From positions 620,001-684,000 of the forward strand of contig NZ_JBBCJO010000005.1 of NCBI RefSeq assembly GCF_037190085.1: a stretch of DNA of 64,000 nucleotides, in the 5' to 3' direction. Below the pieces are notes generated by a model. The model was not told the DNA's origin and searched no databases. It saw only the letters and a program-made list of their open reading frames with translations. Made by a program: the position numbers and the translations under genes. The stretch is from Gemmatimonas aurantiaca (GTDB taxonomy: Bacteria; Gemmatimonadota; Gemmatimonadetes; Gemmatimonadales; Gemmatimonadaceae). Of the stretch, positions 1 to 14,176 are shown piece by piece. Numbering within the stretch: position 1 is the stretch's first letter; every line of letters begins with the position of its first letter.

Positions 1-24
1 GGAACCGCCACAAAAAGCTTCACG

Positions 25-458
25 TCAGCTCTTCTTGGAGTCTTCCTCACGCTGCTTGCACGCGATGCAGTACCGCGCGTTGGGCAGCGCATCGAGTCGT
101 TCGAACGCGATGTCCTCGCCGCACTGATGACACTTGCCGAACGTCTCCGGCGCCTTGTACAGCCGCCGCAACGCCTGATCGATGTGCCACAGGAACCGGC
201 CTTCCTTCGATGCGAACAGGAAAGCCTTTTCGCGTTCCATGGCATCGGTGCCCTGATCGGCCATGTGGAACGAATAGGCGCTGGTATCGCCGCTGTCCGA
301 TTCCCCGTTGGGTCCGAACGCCTCACCGTGATGCCCGAGTTCCTTCAGGACGCGCTTCCGTTCGTCGAGCAGCCGCTTCTCGAAGTACTGGAGCTGCTTC
401 TTCGGCATCGGCTTCGACTTCTTCACGTCCTTCGTCGACGTCGTCTTCGATTCAGCCA

Positions 459-459
<1 letters not shown>
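25..459 (-). CDS. DksA/TraR-family zinc-finger protein
   Basis: The 144-residue product has a Lys-rich N-terminus, a helical coiled-coil middle and a C-terminal zinc finger with CHQC near residue 114 and CIAC near residue 133, the C4 arrangement of the TraR/DksA family. Family members bind the RNA polymerase secondary channel and tune transcription together with ppGpp; a role here in stringent-type control is inferred from the family. The start chosen is the ATG whose A is also the last base of the ileS TGA (TGATG), which points to translational coupling. An in-frame start 24 codons upstream would lie inside ileS and adds a non-conserved Arg-rich stretch. An ileS-dksA-like-lspA order is common in bacteria, so lspA may follow outside the window. 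Confidence 0.88.
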
Positions 460-3752
<3,293 letters not shown>

Positions 3753-3849
3753 GTACGCTGGAGATCCTGGAGATCGATGAAAGGCGGAACTGCAGAAATG
3801 GTGATCGGGGAAACTACAACGGCGAGGAAGGCGCGGACGTTCGTCGAGA

Positions 3850-4752
3850 TCAGAGGCGCGCCAGCACGCCGGCCACCACGGCCGAGAGTTTGGGCTCGGC
3901 CCCACGCGCCACGGCGATGATGTCCTCGAGACTGGCCGGCTGCAGCGCATCGGGGAGGCAGCTGTCGGTGATGATCGACAGGCCCAGCACCTTCATGCCG
4001 CCGTGTACGGCCACGATCACTTCCGGCACCGTGGACATCCCCACCACATCGGCACCGATCCCGCGCAGGAAGCGGTACTCGGCACGCGTCTCGAGATTGG
4101 GGCCCTGCACCGCCACGTAGACCCCTTCGCGCAGCGTCACGCCGTGCGACAACGCCACCTCACGGGCCACGATGCGCAACCGCGCATCGTAGGGCTCGGA
4201 CATGTCGGGAAACCGCGGCCCGAGCGTGTCGTCGTTGGGACCGATGAGCGGATTGTCGCCGAGCAGATTGATGTGATCGGCGATGAGCATGAGGTCACCC
4301 GGCGTCCACAACGGATGCATGCCGCCGCAGGCGTTGCTGACGATCAGCGTTTCCGCCCCGAGTGCGCGCAACACGCGCACCGGAAACGTCACCTGCTGGA
4401 GTGAATATCCCTCGTACCGATGGAATCGCCCCTGCATGGCGATCACCGTCTTGCCACTCAGCGTGCCGCACAACAGCCGTCCGCGATGCGATTCCACCGT
4501 GGAGAGCGGGAAGTTGGGCAGGTCGTGATAGTCGATGACCTGTTCCACCTCGATCTCGCTGGCGAGCGCGCCGAGACCGGTACCGAGGATGATGGCCGCA
4601 TCGACCGTGCGCGGGAAACGCTTGCGTACCGCCTGGGCGCAGGCTTCCACACGCTCGCGCGCATGCAATCCCAGCGCGGGGTGCGACAGCGAGACCGCCG
4701 TGTGCTCCTGCGTGTACTGCAGCTGCGGGCGCGCACCGGGGGTGAGCGTCAC
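3850..4752 (-). CDS. purine-nucleoside phosphorylase (trimeric, PNP family 2)
   Basis: The enzyme phosphorolyses purine nucleosides to base and ribose 1-phosphate in purine salvage. About 300 residues is the normal length for the trimeric class. Visible family motifs are GTGLG (phosphate loop) in the N-terminal third, FHRYEGY, NACGGM, GPNLETRAEYR, VGMSTVPEV and SIITD. The chosen start is a GTG that overlaps the stop of the upstream DivIVA gene by 4 bases (GTGA) and sits 7 bases after a strong GGAGG; a GTG nine codons earlier lies inside the neighbour. With hpt, 7 kb upstream in the same block, it provides a purine salvage pair. The exact symbol (punA or deoD-like) cannot be decided from sequence alone. 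Confidence 0.93.
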   Translation of the reverse strand: MTLTPGARPQLQYTQEHTAVSLSHPALGLHARERVEACAQAVRKRFPRTVDAAIILGTGLGALASEIEVEQVIDYHDLPNFPLSTVESHRGRLLCGTLSGKTVIAMQGRFHRYEGYSLQQVTFPVRVLRALGAETLIVSNACGGMHPLWTPGDLMLIADHINLLGDNPLIGPNDDTLGPRFPDMSEPYDARLRIVAREVALSHGVTLREGVYVAVQGPNLETRAEYRFLRGIGADVVGMSTVPEVIVAVHGGMKVLGLSIITDSCLPDALQPASLEDIIAVARGAEPKLSAVVAGVLARL

Positions 4753-5369
4753 TGGCCTTCCTCCACGGCATCGAGCCACGAGGGCGTCGGCGCGGCCGGA
4801 CGCGGCGGCATGTCCCGCAGATCGCGGAGTTCGCGCGCCACGGGTGGATCGTTGCGCTGCGTCGTGGTCGACCGCGGCGTGGAGAAGTCGGGCATGGCCT
4901 CCGATTCGGCCGCATTGAGATCGCTCAGCTGCCGCTCGAGATGATGACGCAACTGCGCGAGATAGCTGCGACGGGTGCGCCAGAGCGCCTGCAGTTCCTC
5001 CTCCGCCCGCCGCACTTCGTCGCGGACAGCCTGCAACTGGCGCTCCGCCTCCCCCTGCGCTTCACGCACGATGAGCTGGGCCTCGCGCTCGGCCTGCTCG
5101 CGGATCTCCCCACGCAACTGCTGCGCGCTCACCAGCGCCTCGTTCAGCGCCTTGTCGCGATCGCGGAACGACTTGAGCTGCTCGTGAAAATTGCGCGCCT
5201 TGGTCTCGAGTTCCTGATTCACCCGCGCGAGACGCTCGAACTCCTCGGCCACCTGCTCACGGAACTGATCGACACGCGCGCGATCGTACCCACGCAACGC
5301 ATTGCCGAAGTCGTAGCGTCGCACGTCGAGTGCCGTGAGGTGAAATCCCTGGAAGTGCTCGTCGGTCAT
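4749..5369 (-). CDS. DivIVA-domain coiled-coil protein
   Basis: The 206-residue protein opens with the DivIVA signature: residues 12-35 hold LTALDVRRYDF, GNALRGYD and VDQF. A long charged coiled coil follows (about residues 40-155, heptad-rich, EER/QAE repeats), then a disordered Pro-rich tail. DivIVA proteins sit at curved membrane and recruit cell-division or cell-envelope partners; the precise partner here is unknown. The gene overlaps the PNP gene by 4 bases and lies 45 bases after yggS, the yggS-divIVA-ileS order found in many bacteria, which supports a division or envelope role. The start ATG is preceded by a GGGA-containing purine stretch. Confidence 0.9.
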   Translation of the reverse strand: MTDEHFQGFHLTALDVRRYDFGNALRGYDRARVDQFREQVAEEFERLARVNQELETKARNFHEQLKSFRDRDKALNEALVSAQQLRGEIREQAEREAQLIVREAQGEAERQLQAVRDEVRRAEEELQALWRTRRSYLAQLRHHLERQLSDLNAAESEAMPDFSTPRSTTTQRNDPPVARELRDLRDMPPRPAAPTPSWLDAVEEGQ

Positions 5370-5414
5370 TCCCGATCCCGTACTGGGTATGCTTGCGTGT
5401 GCTCTTGCGCGCGT

Positions 5415-6191
5415 TCAGGTGCGGCTGCCGAAGAGCACCGTTCCCAGCCGCACATGGGTGGCGCCTTCCTCGACAGCGATTTCGTAGTCGCCGGACATCC
5501 CCATACTCAACCACTCGGCCGGATGGCCGCCCTGCTGCAACGCCGAGCGCGCCGCGCGCGCCCCGCTGAACACGGTCCGCAACGCCGCCTCGTCCGCTTC
5601 GAACGGCGCCATGGTCATCACGCCGCGCACCCGCAGCCGCGACAGACGCTGCAGTCGCTCGGCCAGCGCCGGCACGTCGGATGGCGCCACACCGCCCTTG
5701 CTCGCTTCACCACTCACGTTCACCTGCAGCAACACCTCGAGCGACTGGTCGGCCTTCTCCGCCGCGTCGTGCAGCGCCACGGCCAGCCGTTCACTGTCCA
5801 CGCTGTGGACGAGGTCGAAACGCAACGCGTTCCGTGCCTTGTTGCGCTGCAGATGTCCGATCAGATGCCACCGCACCGGCACCGAGACCTGCGCCATCTT
5901 GGTCTCGGCCTCCTGCACCTTGTTCTCGCCTACATCGGCCACTCCCGCCGCCCAGGCGGCTTCCACCGCCTCAGGACCGTGCGTCTTGGTCACGGCAATG
6001 AGCGTGACCTCCTGCCCGTGACCGCCACGCGCCCGGGCCCCGGCGATGCGCGAACGCACCTCCAGGACTGCCTCCCGGACGTCCGCCAGAAACTTCGGCG
6101 GAAGGCCCGGAGAAACGTCCGGATGAAGCTCCGCATGACGCTGCGAATCGGAATCTGGACCGGGTGTCACGATGTGGCCCGAAATTGGCAT
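5415..6191 (-). CDS. YggS-family pyridoxal-phosphate homeostasis protein
   Basis: This 258-residue protein is the single-domain, alanine-racemase-like TIM barrel (PLPHP/COG0325). The PLP lysine lies in AVTKTH near residue 68, and other family blocks are GENKVQE, WHLIGHLQRNKAR, VHSVDS, LLQVNVSGE, GVMTM, LSMGMSGDYEIAVEEGATHVRLG and FGSR. Family members carry PLP without known catalysis and keep free B6 vitamers and amino-acid pools balanced. The first 35 or so residues are a non-conserved extension; a later start is possible, but the upstream ATG is kept because no internal Met precedes the conserved core. It is the third gene downstream of cdaA in the minus-strand block. Confidence 0.93.
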   Translation of the reverse strand: MPISGHIVTPGPDSDSQRHAELHPDVSPGLPPKFLADVREAVLEVRSRIAGARARGGHGQEVTLIAVTKTHGPEAVEAAWAAGVADVGENKVQEAETKMAQVSVPVRWHLIGHLQRNKARNALRFDLVHSVDSERLAVALHDAAEKADQSLEVLLQVNVSGEASKGGVAPSDVPALAERLQRLSRLRVRGVMTMAPFEADEAALRTVFSGARAARSALQQGGHPAEWLSMGMSGDYEIAVEEGATHVRLGTVLFGSRT

Positions 6192-6202
6192 AGCACATAA
6201 GG

Positions 6203-8167
6203 TTAGAACCCGTTACACCCCGACACAAGTAACGAGTCCGTCAGGCGCTCTATAGTATTGCAGCGCAGCAGTTCCTGGGTGGTCTGTTGGGCCGCATCGG
6301 CACCGGCCGGCAGAGGTGCCAGCGCTGAGCGGGGGGTGGCGTCACGGCTGCGTTGCATGGCGGCGAGATCCAGTCCGGTCGCGCCCGGGGCCAGCTGCTC
6401 CGACGGCGCATACACCAGCCCCTCCAGCGCCCAACCCCGCGTGGGGTCCAACCGCAGGCGCTCATGCCGCTCGAGCAGCGTACTCACCCGTACCGGACGT
6501 TGTCCCCGTTCGGCGTGCGCCATCACCGATCGCAGGGCCACGGACAACCCGGGCCAGACTTGCACGGCGTCCCGTCCCAGCAATTCCTGTCCGGCCAACT
6601 GGGCCCGATACCACTCCGCGCCCAGCAGCGGGACGGTCACCACCGTGACATCGGCCCGATAGTCCTCCACCTGCTGCAGGTACCACAGCGGGAAGGTGTC
6701 GTTGTCTCCCGCGGCCACCAGCACCCCGTGTTGAGGCACCGCATCCAGCAGCAGCCGGGCGTAGGTGCGCGGCATGGTGGCCGCCGGCTCGCGGGTGCGA
6801 TCGATGACGGCGCGGTTCACCACCATGGGGATGGCCGCGGCCAGCAGCGGCAGCATCGCCAGGCTGTCGATCACTCTGTCGATCACTCTGTCGATAGACA
6901 CCCCGGACGGCCTCGCACGCCGCAAGGCGGCACTCACCGCCGTCAATCCGACTCCGGCCAACATCCCCCACGCCCAGAACGCCAGCGCGAAAAAATAGTC
7001 CCGCTCGCGCGCTTCATGGATGGCGTTGGCGGGAATGAGATCGCCGCCGTAGGTGGGGCCGAGGCGCATGTTGAGCCACACCACCACGCCGAACGACGCC
7101 GACAGCACCAGCAGCAACATGGCGCGCCCCACCCGGGCTTCATGTCGCCACAGACGGCGCACCCCCAGTATCGCCAACCACACGAACAGCACGGTCAGTC
7201 CTGTCCGCGCCAGCGACGGGACGGGTCGGGGCTGCACTCCGAAGCCCACCTGCCAGTCGGCCCACTGCAGCACGTTGCCGAATTGCAGCCAGAGCGGCGC
7301 CTGCCTGGGCCACATTCCGGCCACCTGATACTGCTCGCGACGCAGCACGGCGAGCACCGCATCGAGCGTGACCGGATTTCCCGAGTTGAGCGCCGGGTCG
7401 TGCATGGCCATCAGCGGCATCGCCATCACCGCGGACGCGCCGAGCAGCGCCAGCAGCACCCACCCGACGAGTTCACCACGGCCCGGACGGACGCCGGTCG
7501 ATGCGTGGCTCTGCGATGAGCGGCCCTCCGTCCTGTCGCTCGACGAGGCTTCCCCACGCCGGACGCCGGGCCAGGCAAACGCCACCGCCGCCGGCAGCGC
7601 CACCCACACGCTGAGATGCAGCGGGATCGCGAGCCCCACGACAAACGCCATGACGCCACGCAATCGCCGACGCTGCGTTTCGTCGATATCCGCGCGGCCG
7701 GCGCGTTCGGCCACCAGCAGCAGCAGCACGCTCGCCAGCAGCGTCACGGCGTACACTTCGGTCTCGGTGGCGTTGTTCCACACGGTGTAGAAGCTGCCCG
7801 CCAGCACCGCCGACACCACCGCGCCCCGGGCGCCCACCCAGCGGGTGGCGAGCCACGCGCCCACGCCGCCGGTGAGCGCGCCGGCCACCACCGACAGCAT
7901 GGTGATGGCCCGCGCCGGATTGACCGACTGAAACACCAGGGCGCATACGTGGCCCAGCAACACCCAGAGCGGCGTCCCCGGAGGATGGGGAATGCCCAGC
8001 GTGTGCGCCGCGGTCGTCAATTCACTGGCGTCCCAGAATGTGAGATCGGGCGCGGCCGTGGCCAGGTACAGCGTGAACAGCACCATCGTGGTCACGCCGG
8101 CCGCCACCGCCGACGAGGGCAATCGCACACCCCGACGACGCCGTCCGCCGCGCGCGCCTGCGGTCAC
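6203..8167 (-). CDS. DUF2723 (TMEM260-like) polytopic membrane protein, putative glycosyltransferase
   Basis: The 654-residue product has about 10-11 hydrophobic segments in its first 430 residues and a soluble C-terminal domain. The opening, with an Asp in TFWDASEL and the HPPGTPLW motif, is typical of DUF2723, whose animal relative TMEM260 is a protein O-mannosyltransferase; membrane GT-C-type sugar transfer to exported proteins is therefore likely but unproven here. The GTG start overlaps the stop of cdaA by 4 bases. An in-frame 12-bp triplicate at 6864-6899 encodes a short IDRV-type repeat in the loop after a membrane segment, a possible length-variable site. A short low-conservation loop with Ser/Arg/Gly lies near residue 215. 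Confidence 0.82.
   Translation of the reverse strand: MTAGARGGRRRRGVRLPSSAVAAGVTTMVLFTLYLATAAPDLTFWDASELTTAAHTLGIPHPPGTPLWVLLGHVCALVFQSVNPARAITMLSVVAGALTGGVGAWLATRWVGARGAVVSAVLAGSFYTVWNNATETEVYAVTLLASVLLLLVAERAGRADIDETQRRRLRGVMAFVVGLAIPLHLSVWVALPAAVAFAWPGVRRGEASSSDRTEGRSSQSHASTGVRPGRGELVGWVLLALLGASAVMAMPLMAMHDPALNSGNPVTLDAVLAVLRREQYQVAGMWPRQAPLWLQFGNVLQWADWQVGFGVQPRPVPSLARTGLTVLFVWLAILGVRRLWRHEARVGRAMLLLVLSASFGVVVWLNMRLGPTYGGDLIPANAIHEARERDYFFALAFWAWGMLAGVGLTAVSAALRRARPSGVSIDRVIDRVIDSLAMLPLLAAAIPMVVNRAVIDRTREPAATMPRTYARLLLDAVPQHGVLVAAGDNDTFPLWYLQQVEDYRADVTVVTVPLLGAEWYRAQLAGQELLGRDAVQVWPGLSVALRSVMAHAERGQRPVRVSTLLERHERLRLDPTRGWALEGLVYAPSEQLAPGATGLDLAAMQRSRDATPRSALAPLPAGADAAQQTTQELLRCNTIERLTDSLLVSGCNGF
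6864..6899. repeat. 12-bp direct repeat, three copies, inside the DUF2723 gene
   Basis: Two perfect copies of CTGTCGATCACT are followed by a third, CTGTCGATAGAC. The unit is a multiple of three, so gain or loss of copies would keep the reading frame and change only the length of a loop. Confidence 0.85.
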
Positions 8168-8991
8168 CCGGGCTCCCGCGGTATGCGATAGGTGCCCGAA
8201 TACGTGCCCGACGACACCCCACTGCGTGTACCGGGCGGCACCCCCATCACCAGCTCACGCACCTGCATGGGACTGAGCCCCGACTGCATCTCGCCGTGCT
8301 GCGCCACGGAAATCGTGGCGGTTTCCTCCGACACCACGATCACCAGCGCATCGGTCTCTTCGGCCAGCCCCAGTGCGGCCCGATGCCGCGTGCCCATCGA
8401 ACGGGAACTCACGTTCCCCTGCGACAGCGGCAGAATGCATCCGGCTCCCACGATCCGGTCACCCCGCACGATCACCGCGCCATCGTGCAGCGGCGAATAC
8501 GGCGTGAAGATCGTGGCCAGCAGATCGGTGGTGAGACGCGCTTCGAGCGATGAACCGCTCTCCACGTATTCATCGAGCGGCAGCTCCCGCTCGATGGCGA
8601 TGATGGCGCCCACGCCACTGCGCGAGAGGCGCTCCACCGCGTCGGCAATCTCGTCTTCGGGTTTGCCCAGCGACTCTTCGCGGCGAAAGAGTTTTGTCAC
8701 CGGCGCCTGACCGAGGTGCGCCAGCGCGGCCCGCAACTCCGGCTGGAAGATGATGACGAGCGCGAAAAATCCGTACGTGAACAACAGACCGAGCAACTGC
8801 CGGATCATCGTCAACTGCAGCCAGTTGGCGAGTCCGTAGATGGCCACGAGCACGATCACGCCACCCAGGATCTGCAGGGCACGCCGGCCCTGCACGAATC
8901 CGAGCAGCCGATAGAACACCAGCGCGACGACCCCGATTTCGAGACCGTCGCGCCAGGTGAACGTGAGCGGAACGCTCAACGGGTCGATCAC
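8164..8991 (-). CDS. cdaA: diadenylate cyclase CdaA
   Basis: The enzyme condenses two ATP into cyclic di-AMP, a second messenger for osmotic, potassium and envelope control. The 275-residue protein has three N-terminal membrane helices (about residues 15-100), a short coiled linker and a DAC domain holding the catalytic DGA (in LHDGAVIV) and RHR (in GTRHRAA). The start is a GTG; no strong Shine-Dalgarno is seen. It lies 45 bases after ftsH and overlaps the DUF2723 gene by 4. The usual CdaR-GlmM partners of Firmicutes cdaA are not next to it here. The last 20 residues are a Gly/Ser/Thr tail (GTYSGTYR) not seen in the core family. Confidence 0.95.
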   Translation of the reverse strand: MIDPLSVPLTFTWRDGLEIGVVALVFYRLLGFVQGRRALQILGGVIVLVAIYGLANWLQLTMIRQLLGLLFTYGFFALVIIFQPELRAALAHLGQAPVTKLFRREESLGKPEDEIADAVERLSRSGVGAIIAIERELPLDEYVESGSSLEARLTTDLLATIFTPYSPLHDGAVIVRGDRIVGAGCILPLSQGNVSSRSMGTRHRAALGLAEETDALVIVVSEETATISVAQHGEMQSGLSPMQVRELVMGVPPGTRSGVSSGTYSGTYRIPREPG

Positions 8992-9036
8992 GCCACGTCC
9001 GTGGCGGCCACGTGCGTGGCGCGAGCCGCCCGCGCC

Positions 9037-11022
<1,986 letters not shown>

Positions 11023-11033
11023 GGGTGACCGCC

Positions 11034-11543
11034 TTACTGCAGACTGGCGACGTACGGGAGATGCCGAAAATTCTCGGCATGATCGAGCCCGTAGCCGACG
11101 AGGAATTCATGCGGGGCGTCGAACCCGACGAACCGCGTGGGATGACGAAGCTCGATGGCGATGTGCTTGTGCAGCAAGGCGCAGATCTCCAGCGAGCGGG
11201 GATGACGTTCGCGCAGCAGCTCGACGAGCCGGTTGAGCGTGCGACCGGAATCGACGATGTCCTCGACGAGCAGGATGTGCTTCCCTTCGAGTTCGGTTTC
11301 GGGATCGTAGAGCAGCCGGACCACACCGGTGGATTCCATCGCGTCGCCGTATGACGAGGCCACGAGGAAATCCACCTGCAGCGGACGATTGATGTGGCGC
11401 ACCAGATCGCTCAGGAAGATGAAGCTCCCCTTGAGCAGTCCGAGCACCAGCAGATCGCCATCGGGATAGGCGGCCGTGATCTCCGCGCCCAGCGCTTCGA
11501 CGCGTGAGGCGATCGCGGGGGCGTCGAAGACCACGCGCTTCAT
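11034..11543 (-). CDS. hpt: hypoxanthine phosphoribosyltransferase
   Basis: The enzyme converts hypoxanthine or guanine with PRPP to IMP or GMP in purine salvage. The PRPP-binding signature LLVEDIVDSGRT, the LKGSFIFLSDLVR loop and the VGYGLD motif are all present. The ATG chosen gives MKRVVFDAP and a 169-residue protein that matches family length. An in-frame GTG at 11609 would add 22 residues and overlap tilS by 20 bases; neither start has a convincing Shine-Dalgarno site, so the longer form cannot be excluded. Confidence 0.95.
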   Translation of the reverse strand: MKRVVFDAPAIASRVEALGAEITAAYPDGDLLVLGLLKGSFIFLSDLVRHINRPLQVDFLVASSYGDAMESTGVVRLLYDPETELEGKHILLVEDIVDSGRTLNRLVELLRERHPRSLEICALLHKHIAIELRHPTRFVGFDAPHEFLVGYGLDHAENFRHLPYVASLQ

Positions 11544-11589
11544 GGCGCGGCCATCGAGCCGGGGATCCGGACGGACATCCTGTCGCTGT

Positions 11590-12984
11590 TCAGTCAAACT
11601 CGCGCTCACACCGATACCAGATCAGTTCCGATCGACCGGATCGGGACGGGACCGCGAGGCCGCGGCACACTCCTGGAACCCACGCCAACTCATCGTCGAC
11701 GAGTACCACCGGCCACTGCGACCGATCGGGGACGGGAACCCGGAACTCCGTAAAATACCGCGTCACCCGTCTCCCTGCTGGAGCCCCCGCACTGCGAATG
11801 CGGTCCCCGTCTCTCCATGGGCGGACGACGACCGGCATGCCGGCGGGCAACCCGAAACACCAGACATCGGGTGCCGACGGCGGCGTGGTCAGACGACGGA
11901 AGCGCCAGCGACCGATCCGACGCGGCACCGCCGCCGCATCACCGGCCCATTCTCCCGCTGTTGCAACGGCAGCCGGGGATCGCACGGCAAACACGTCCAC
12001 GCCGCCTTCGCGTGTCCGCATGATCGTCGCTCCCCCGGCTATCGTGATGTACGCCCCCCGACGTTGGCTGCTGGTAAACCGGACCGCGGCACGGGTTCCG
12101 TGGGCGTCGAGCGTCACGCCTGCCCGTGCACACAGCGCCGGCCAGAGCACGCCCCAGCCGTCTTCGGTGGTCCGTTCGAACACCGCCACCGGCAGGCTCG
12201 CGCGGTGTCCCGATTCCCCGACCTGCACGCCGCAGCTGTCGAGATACCGCTCCACCTCCCGCCGCCACCGGGCGGCCCGCTCGCCCAGCTCCAGCATGGC
12301 GTCGCGGAAGCCGGGCGACGCGCTCTCGAGAGCCGGCAGCAGCTCATGCCGGACCCGCGCGCGCAGGAAGTATCGCGACGCGTTCATGGGGTCTTCGAGG
12401 AACGGGAGCCTCTCCCCTTCGAGCCATCGCGCCAGTTCGTCGCGCGACACGCCGAGCCAGGGGCGCACCACCGGTGAGGGCGCGGCCAGCGCGGCCAGCC
12501 CGCGGGCCCCGCTGCCCCGCAGGAGACGCATCACGATCGTTTCGGCCTGATCGTCGCGGGTGTGCGCCGTGGCCACGCGGGCGTGAAAGCCCCGCGCCAC
12601 CCGATGCAGGAAGCTCCAGCGCGCCTCCCGCCACGCGGCCTCGCTCGACCCGATGCGGCGGGCCCGCTCGCGGATGACCGTCAGCCCCAGCCGCCGGCCT
12701 TCGGCCGCCACCAGCGACGCGGCGTCCGTGGCGTAGCTCCCGGTGCCATGATCGAAGGTGGCCACGGCGGCGATCCGCGCGGGCGCCCAGCGCACCATGG
12801 CAAAGAGCAGCGCCATCGAGTCGCTCCCACCCGACACGGCCAGCACCAGTGGCTCCGCCACGCCGTCGAGCGCCACCTCGATGGACGCGCGCAACAGATC
12901 GTCAGCCGAAATGCGCTCGGCCGGCGCCTCGAAGGCGACGTCGTCGGGGAAGGCGTCAGGGAAGTCGTCGCGGGCGGACCTCAT
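11590..12984 (-). CDS. tilS: tRNA(Ile)-lysidine synthase
   Basis: TilS attaches lysine to C34 of the CAU-anticodon isoleucine tRNA so that it reads AUA. The PP-loop ATPase motif SGGSDS lies about 50 residues from the chosen start, followed by FDHG, AHTRDDQAET and RGSGARGL blocks; the C-terminal half carries the tRNA-binding region ending in RSELIWYRCE. The start is uncertain: an ATG at 12984 (used here, 464 residues) directly abuts a GGAG, while an ATG at 13071 would give 493 residues with a non-conserved Gly/Pro-rich head. It is the first gene of the tilS-hpt-ftsH-cdaA run. Confidence 0.9.
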   Translation of the reverse strand: MRSARDDFPDAFPDDVAFEAPAERISADDLLRASIEVALDGVAEPLVLAVSGGSDSMALLFAMVRWAPARIAAVATFDHGTGSYATDAASLVAAEGRRLGLTVIRERARRIGSSEAAWREARWSFLHRVARGFHARVATAHTRDDQAETIVMRLLRGSGARGLAALAAPSPVVRPWLGVSRDELARWLEGERLPFLEDPMNASRYFLRARVRHELLPALESASPGFRDAMLELGERAARWRREVERYLDSCGVQVGESGHRASLPVAVFERTTEDGWGVLWPALCARAGVTLDAHGTRAAVRFTSSQRRGAYITIAGGATIMRTREGGVDVFAVRSPAAVATAGEWAGDAAAVPRRIGRWRFRRLTTPPSAPDVWCFGLPAGMPVVVRPWRDGDRIRSAGAPAGRRVTRYFTEFRVPVPDRSQWPVVLVDDELAWVPGVCRGLAVPSRSGRSELIWYRCEREFD

Positions 12985-13191
12985 CTCCGGACTGATGCCT
13001 TGAGGCTGCTGCTTCGTCAACACCCCACGCGCCTGCGAAAAGAGAAGCGGTGTCCACGGACCGCCGCCCATTCCCTTCGCGGGTCGCGTCGACTACTCTT
13101 GTAGCGCGTCGTACAGCGTCGCAGCAGGTCTGTTATGCACCGGGCGACCGCCTGATCGCTGGTCGCTCACTTTCGTCTCCGGAGAACCACT

Positions 13192-13350
13192 GTGGAATCA
13201 CACGGCACGCTGGGAACCGTCTGGGCTTCCCTCGGCATGACCGCCTACTGGATGGCGCTCATCTGGATCAACATCCTGCTGGGGTTGTTCCTCTCGCCGT
13301 TGTTCATGATTCCGGTGACCTGGGTGCAGGACGCCCTCAAGAAGCGTTGA
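13192..13350 (+). CDS. small membrane protein (52 residues)
   Basis: A GTG-started frame, seven bases after a good GGAGA, encodes 52 residues with one long or two short hydrophobic stretches (MTAYWMALIWINILLGLF, then LSPLFMIPVTW) and a basic end (KKR). A strong hairpin terminator follows at 13388, so the gene has its own ribosome-binding site and terminator, unlike a chance frame. Function is not recognised. Size and topology suggest a membrane-embedded accessory subunit or a stress-type small protein; that is a guess from shape only. Confidence 0.6.
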   Translation: MESHGTLGTVWASLGMTAYWMALIWINILLGLFLSPLFMIPVTWVQDALKKR

Positions 13351-13387
13351 GGCGCGGGGCTGGCTCCGCGGTAACCGAGATGTCAGA

Positions 13388-13419
13388 AGCGCTCACCGAA
13401 CGGTGGGCGCTTTTTCTTT
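13388..13419 (+). terminator. Rho-independent terminator
   Basis: An 11-bp stem (AGCGCTCACCG / CGGTGGGCGCT, with one G-T pair) closes an AA loop and is followed by TTTTTCTTT. It ends the transcript of the small membrane protein gene. Confidence 0.85.
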
Positions 13420-13572
13420 GGGGGTCGGAGGTCGGCGCGTCTCCGGCGAGAGAGGGGCGAGTCACCGGCCGTGAGGGGCCGCCTGCGGCGGCGATACCTG
13501 CAGGATGAACGGCAGGATACCAGCAGGATTGGTACGAGGCGGGCGGCGAGGATGTCGAGGACATCGGAGACG

Positions 13573-14028
13573 TCACCGTCGTCGGGGCACGACGATCATC
13601 ACGGATTGGGGAAATGGCGCCTGGGGCGGAGGGGCAACGTGCACCCAGACGGGTTGTCGATTTGCCTGCCGCGAACCGTCGGGGAGGGTGTCCGCGACGC
13701 GCATGGACGTGGCCTGGAGCACGCCCGCCACGGAATCGCCCGGTAACCTGGCAGCACGCTGCTCGACGGCAACCAGAAACTGGCCATCGCGCCCGGTCTC
13801 CGAACTCCGGACGAAATGGAACGCGAAGGGCGACGCGATCTGTACCGTCACGTGAAAGGAATCCCGCGGCTGCTGCAGGCTGTCGACGACCATACCGGAA
13901 AGGGAGGCCCGTCCCGTCACCCCAAATTCTCCGGTTTCGGTCACGCCTGGATCGCTGTTGTTGCACCCCAGGGTCGACATAATGCCGATGGCGAGGATTC
14001 CACGCACCGCTCTGGCCGGCTCAGGCAT
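13573..14028 (-). CDS. lipoprotein with a carboxypeptidase-regulatory-like domain
   Basis: The 151-residue product starts with a signal peptide ending in a lipobox-like STLGC (Cys about residue 22), so it should be lipid-anchored. The mature part (SLSGMVVDSLQQPRDSFHVTVQI ... GRDGQFLV) has the spacing of a small Ig-like regulatory or FxsA-unlike beta-sandwich domain, as found in many surface proteins of this phylum. The start ATG is preceded by GGGAGGT at six bases, a strong Shine-Dalgarno; the frame is open 28 codons further up but without support. Function is unknown. The 150 bases between its stop and the terminator at 13419 hold nothing recognised. Confidence 0.65.
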   Translation of the reverse strand: MPEPARAVRGILAIGIMSTLGCNNSDPGVTETGEFGVTGRASLSGMVVDSLQQPRDSFHVTVQIASPFAFHFVRSSETGRDGQFLVAVEQRAARLPGDSVAGVLQATSMRVADTLPDGSRQANRQPVWVHVAPPPQAPFPQSVMIVVPRRR

Positions 14029-14125
14029 TTTTGCACCTCCCATGTTCTGCAATTCTTGCTGGTTGCCGACACCACGGTGCAATCTCACTGAGATGCGTTT
14101 CGCGATGCCCACATGCGAGCCGAGA

Positions 14126-14164
14126 ACGTCTCATGAAAACGTCTCATGAAAGCGTCCCATGAAT
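14126..14164. repeat. 13-bp tandem repeat, three copies, each with an ATG
   Basis: The unit ACGTCTCATGAAA occurs twice perfectly and a third time as GCGTCCCATGAAT. Each copy contains an ATG and, because 13 is not a multiple of three, each ATG is in a different frame. The array ends 12 bases before the start chosen for the next gene. Confidence 0.85.
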
Positions 14165-14176
14165 CGGAAGAATACT

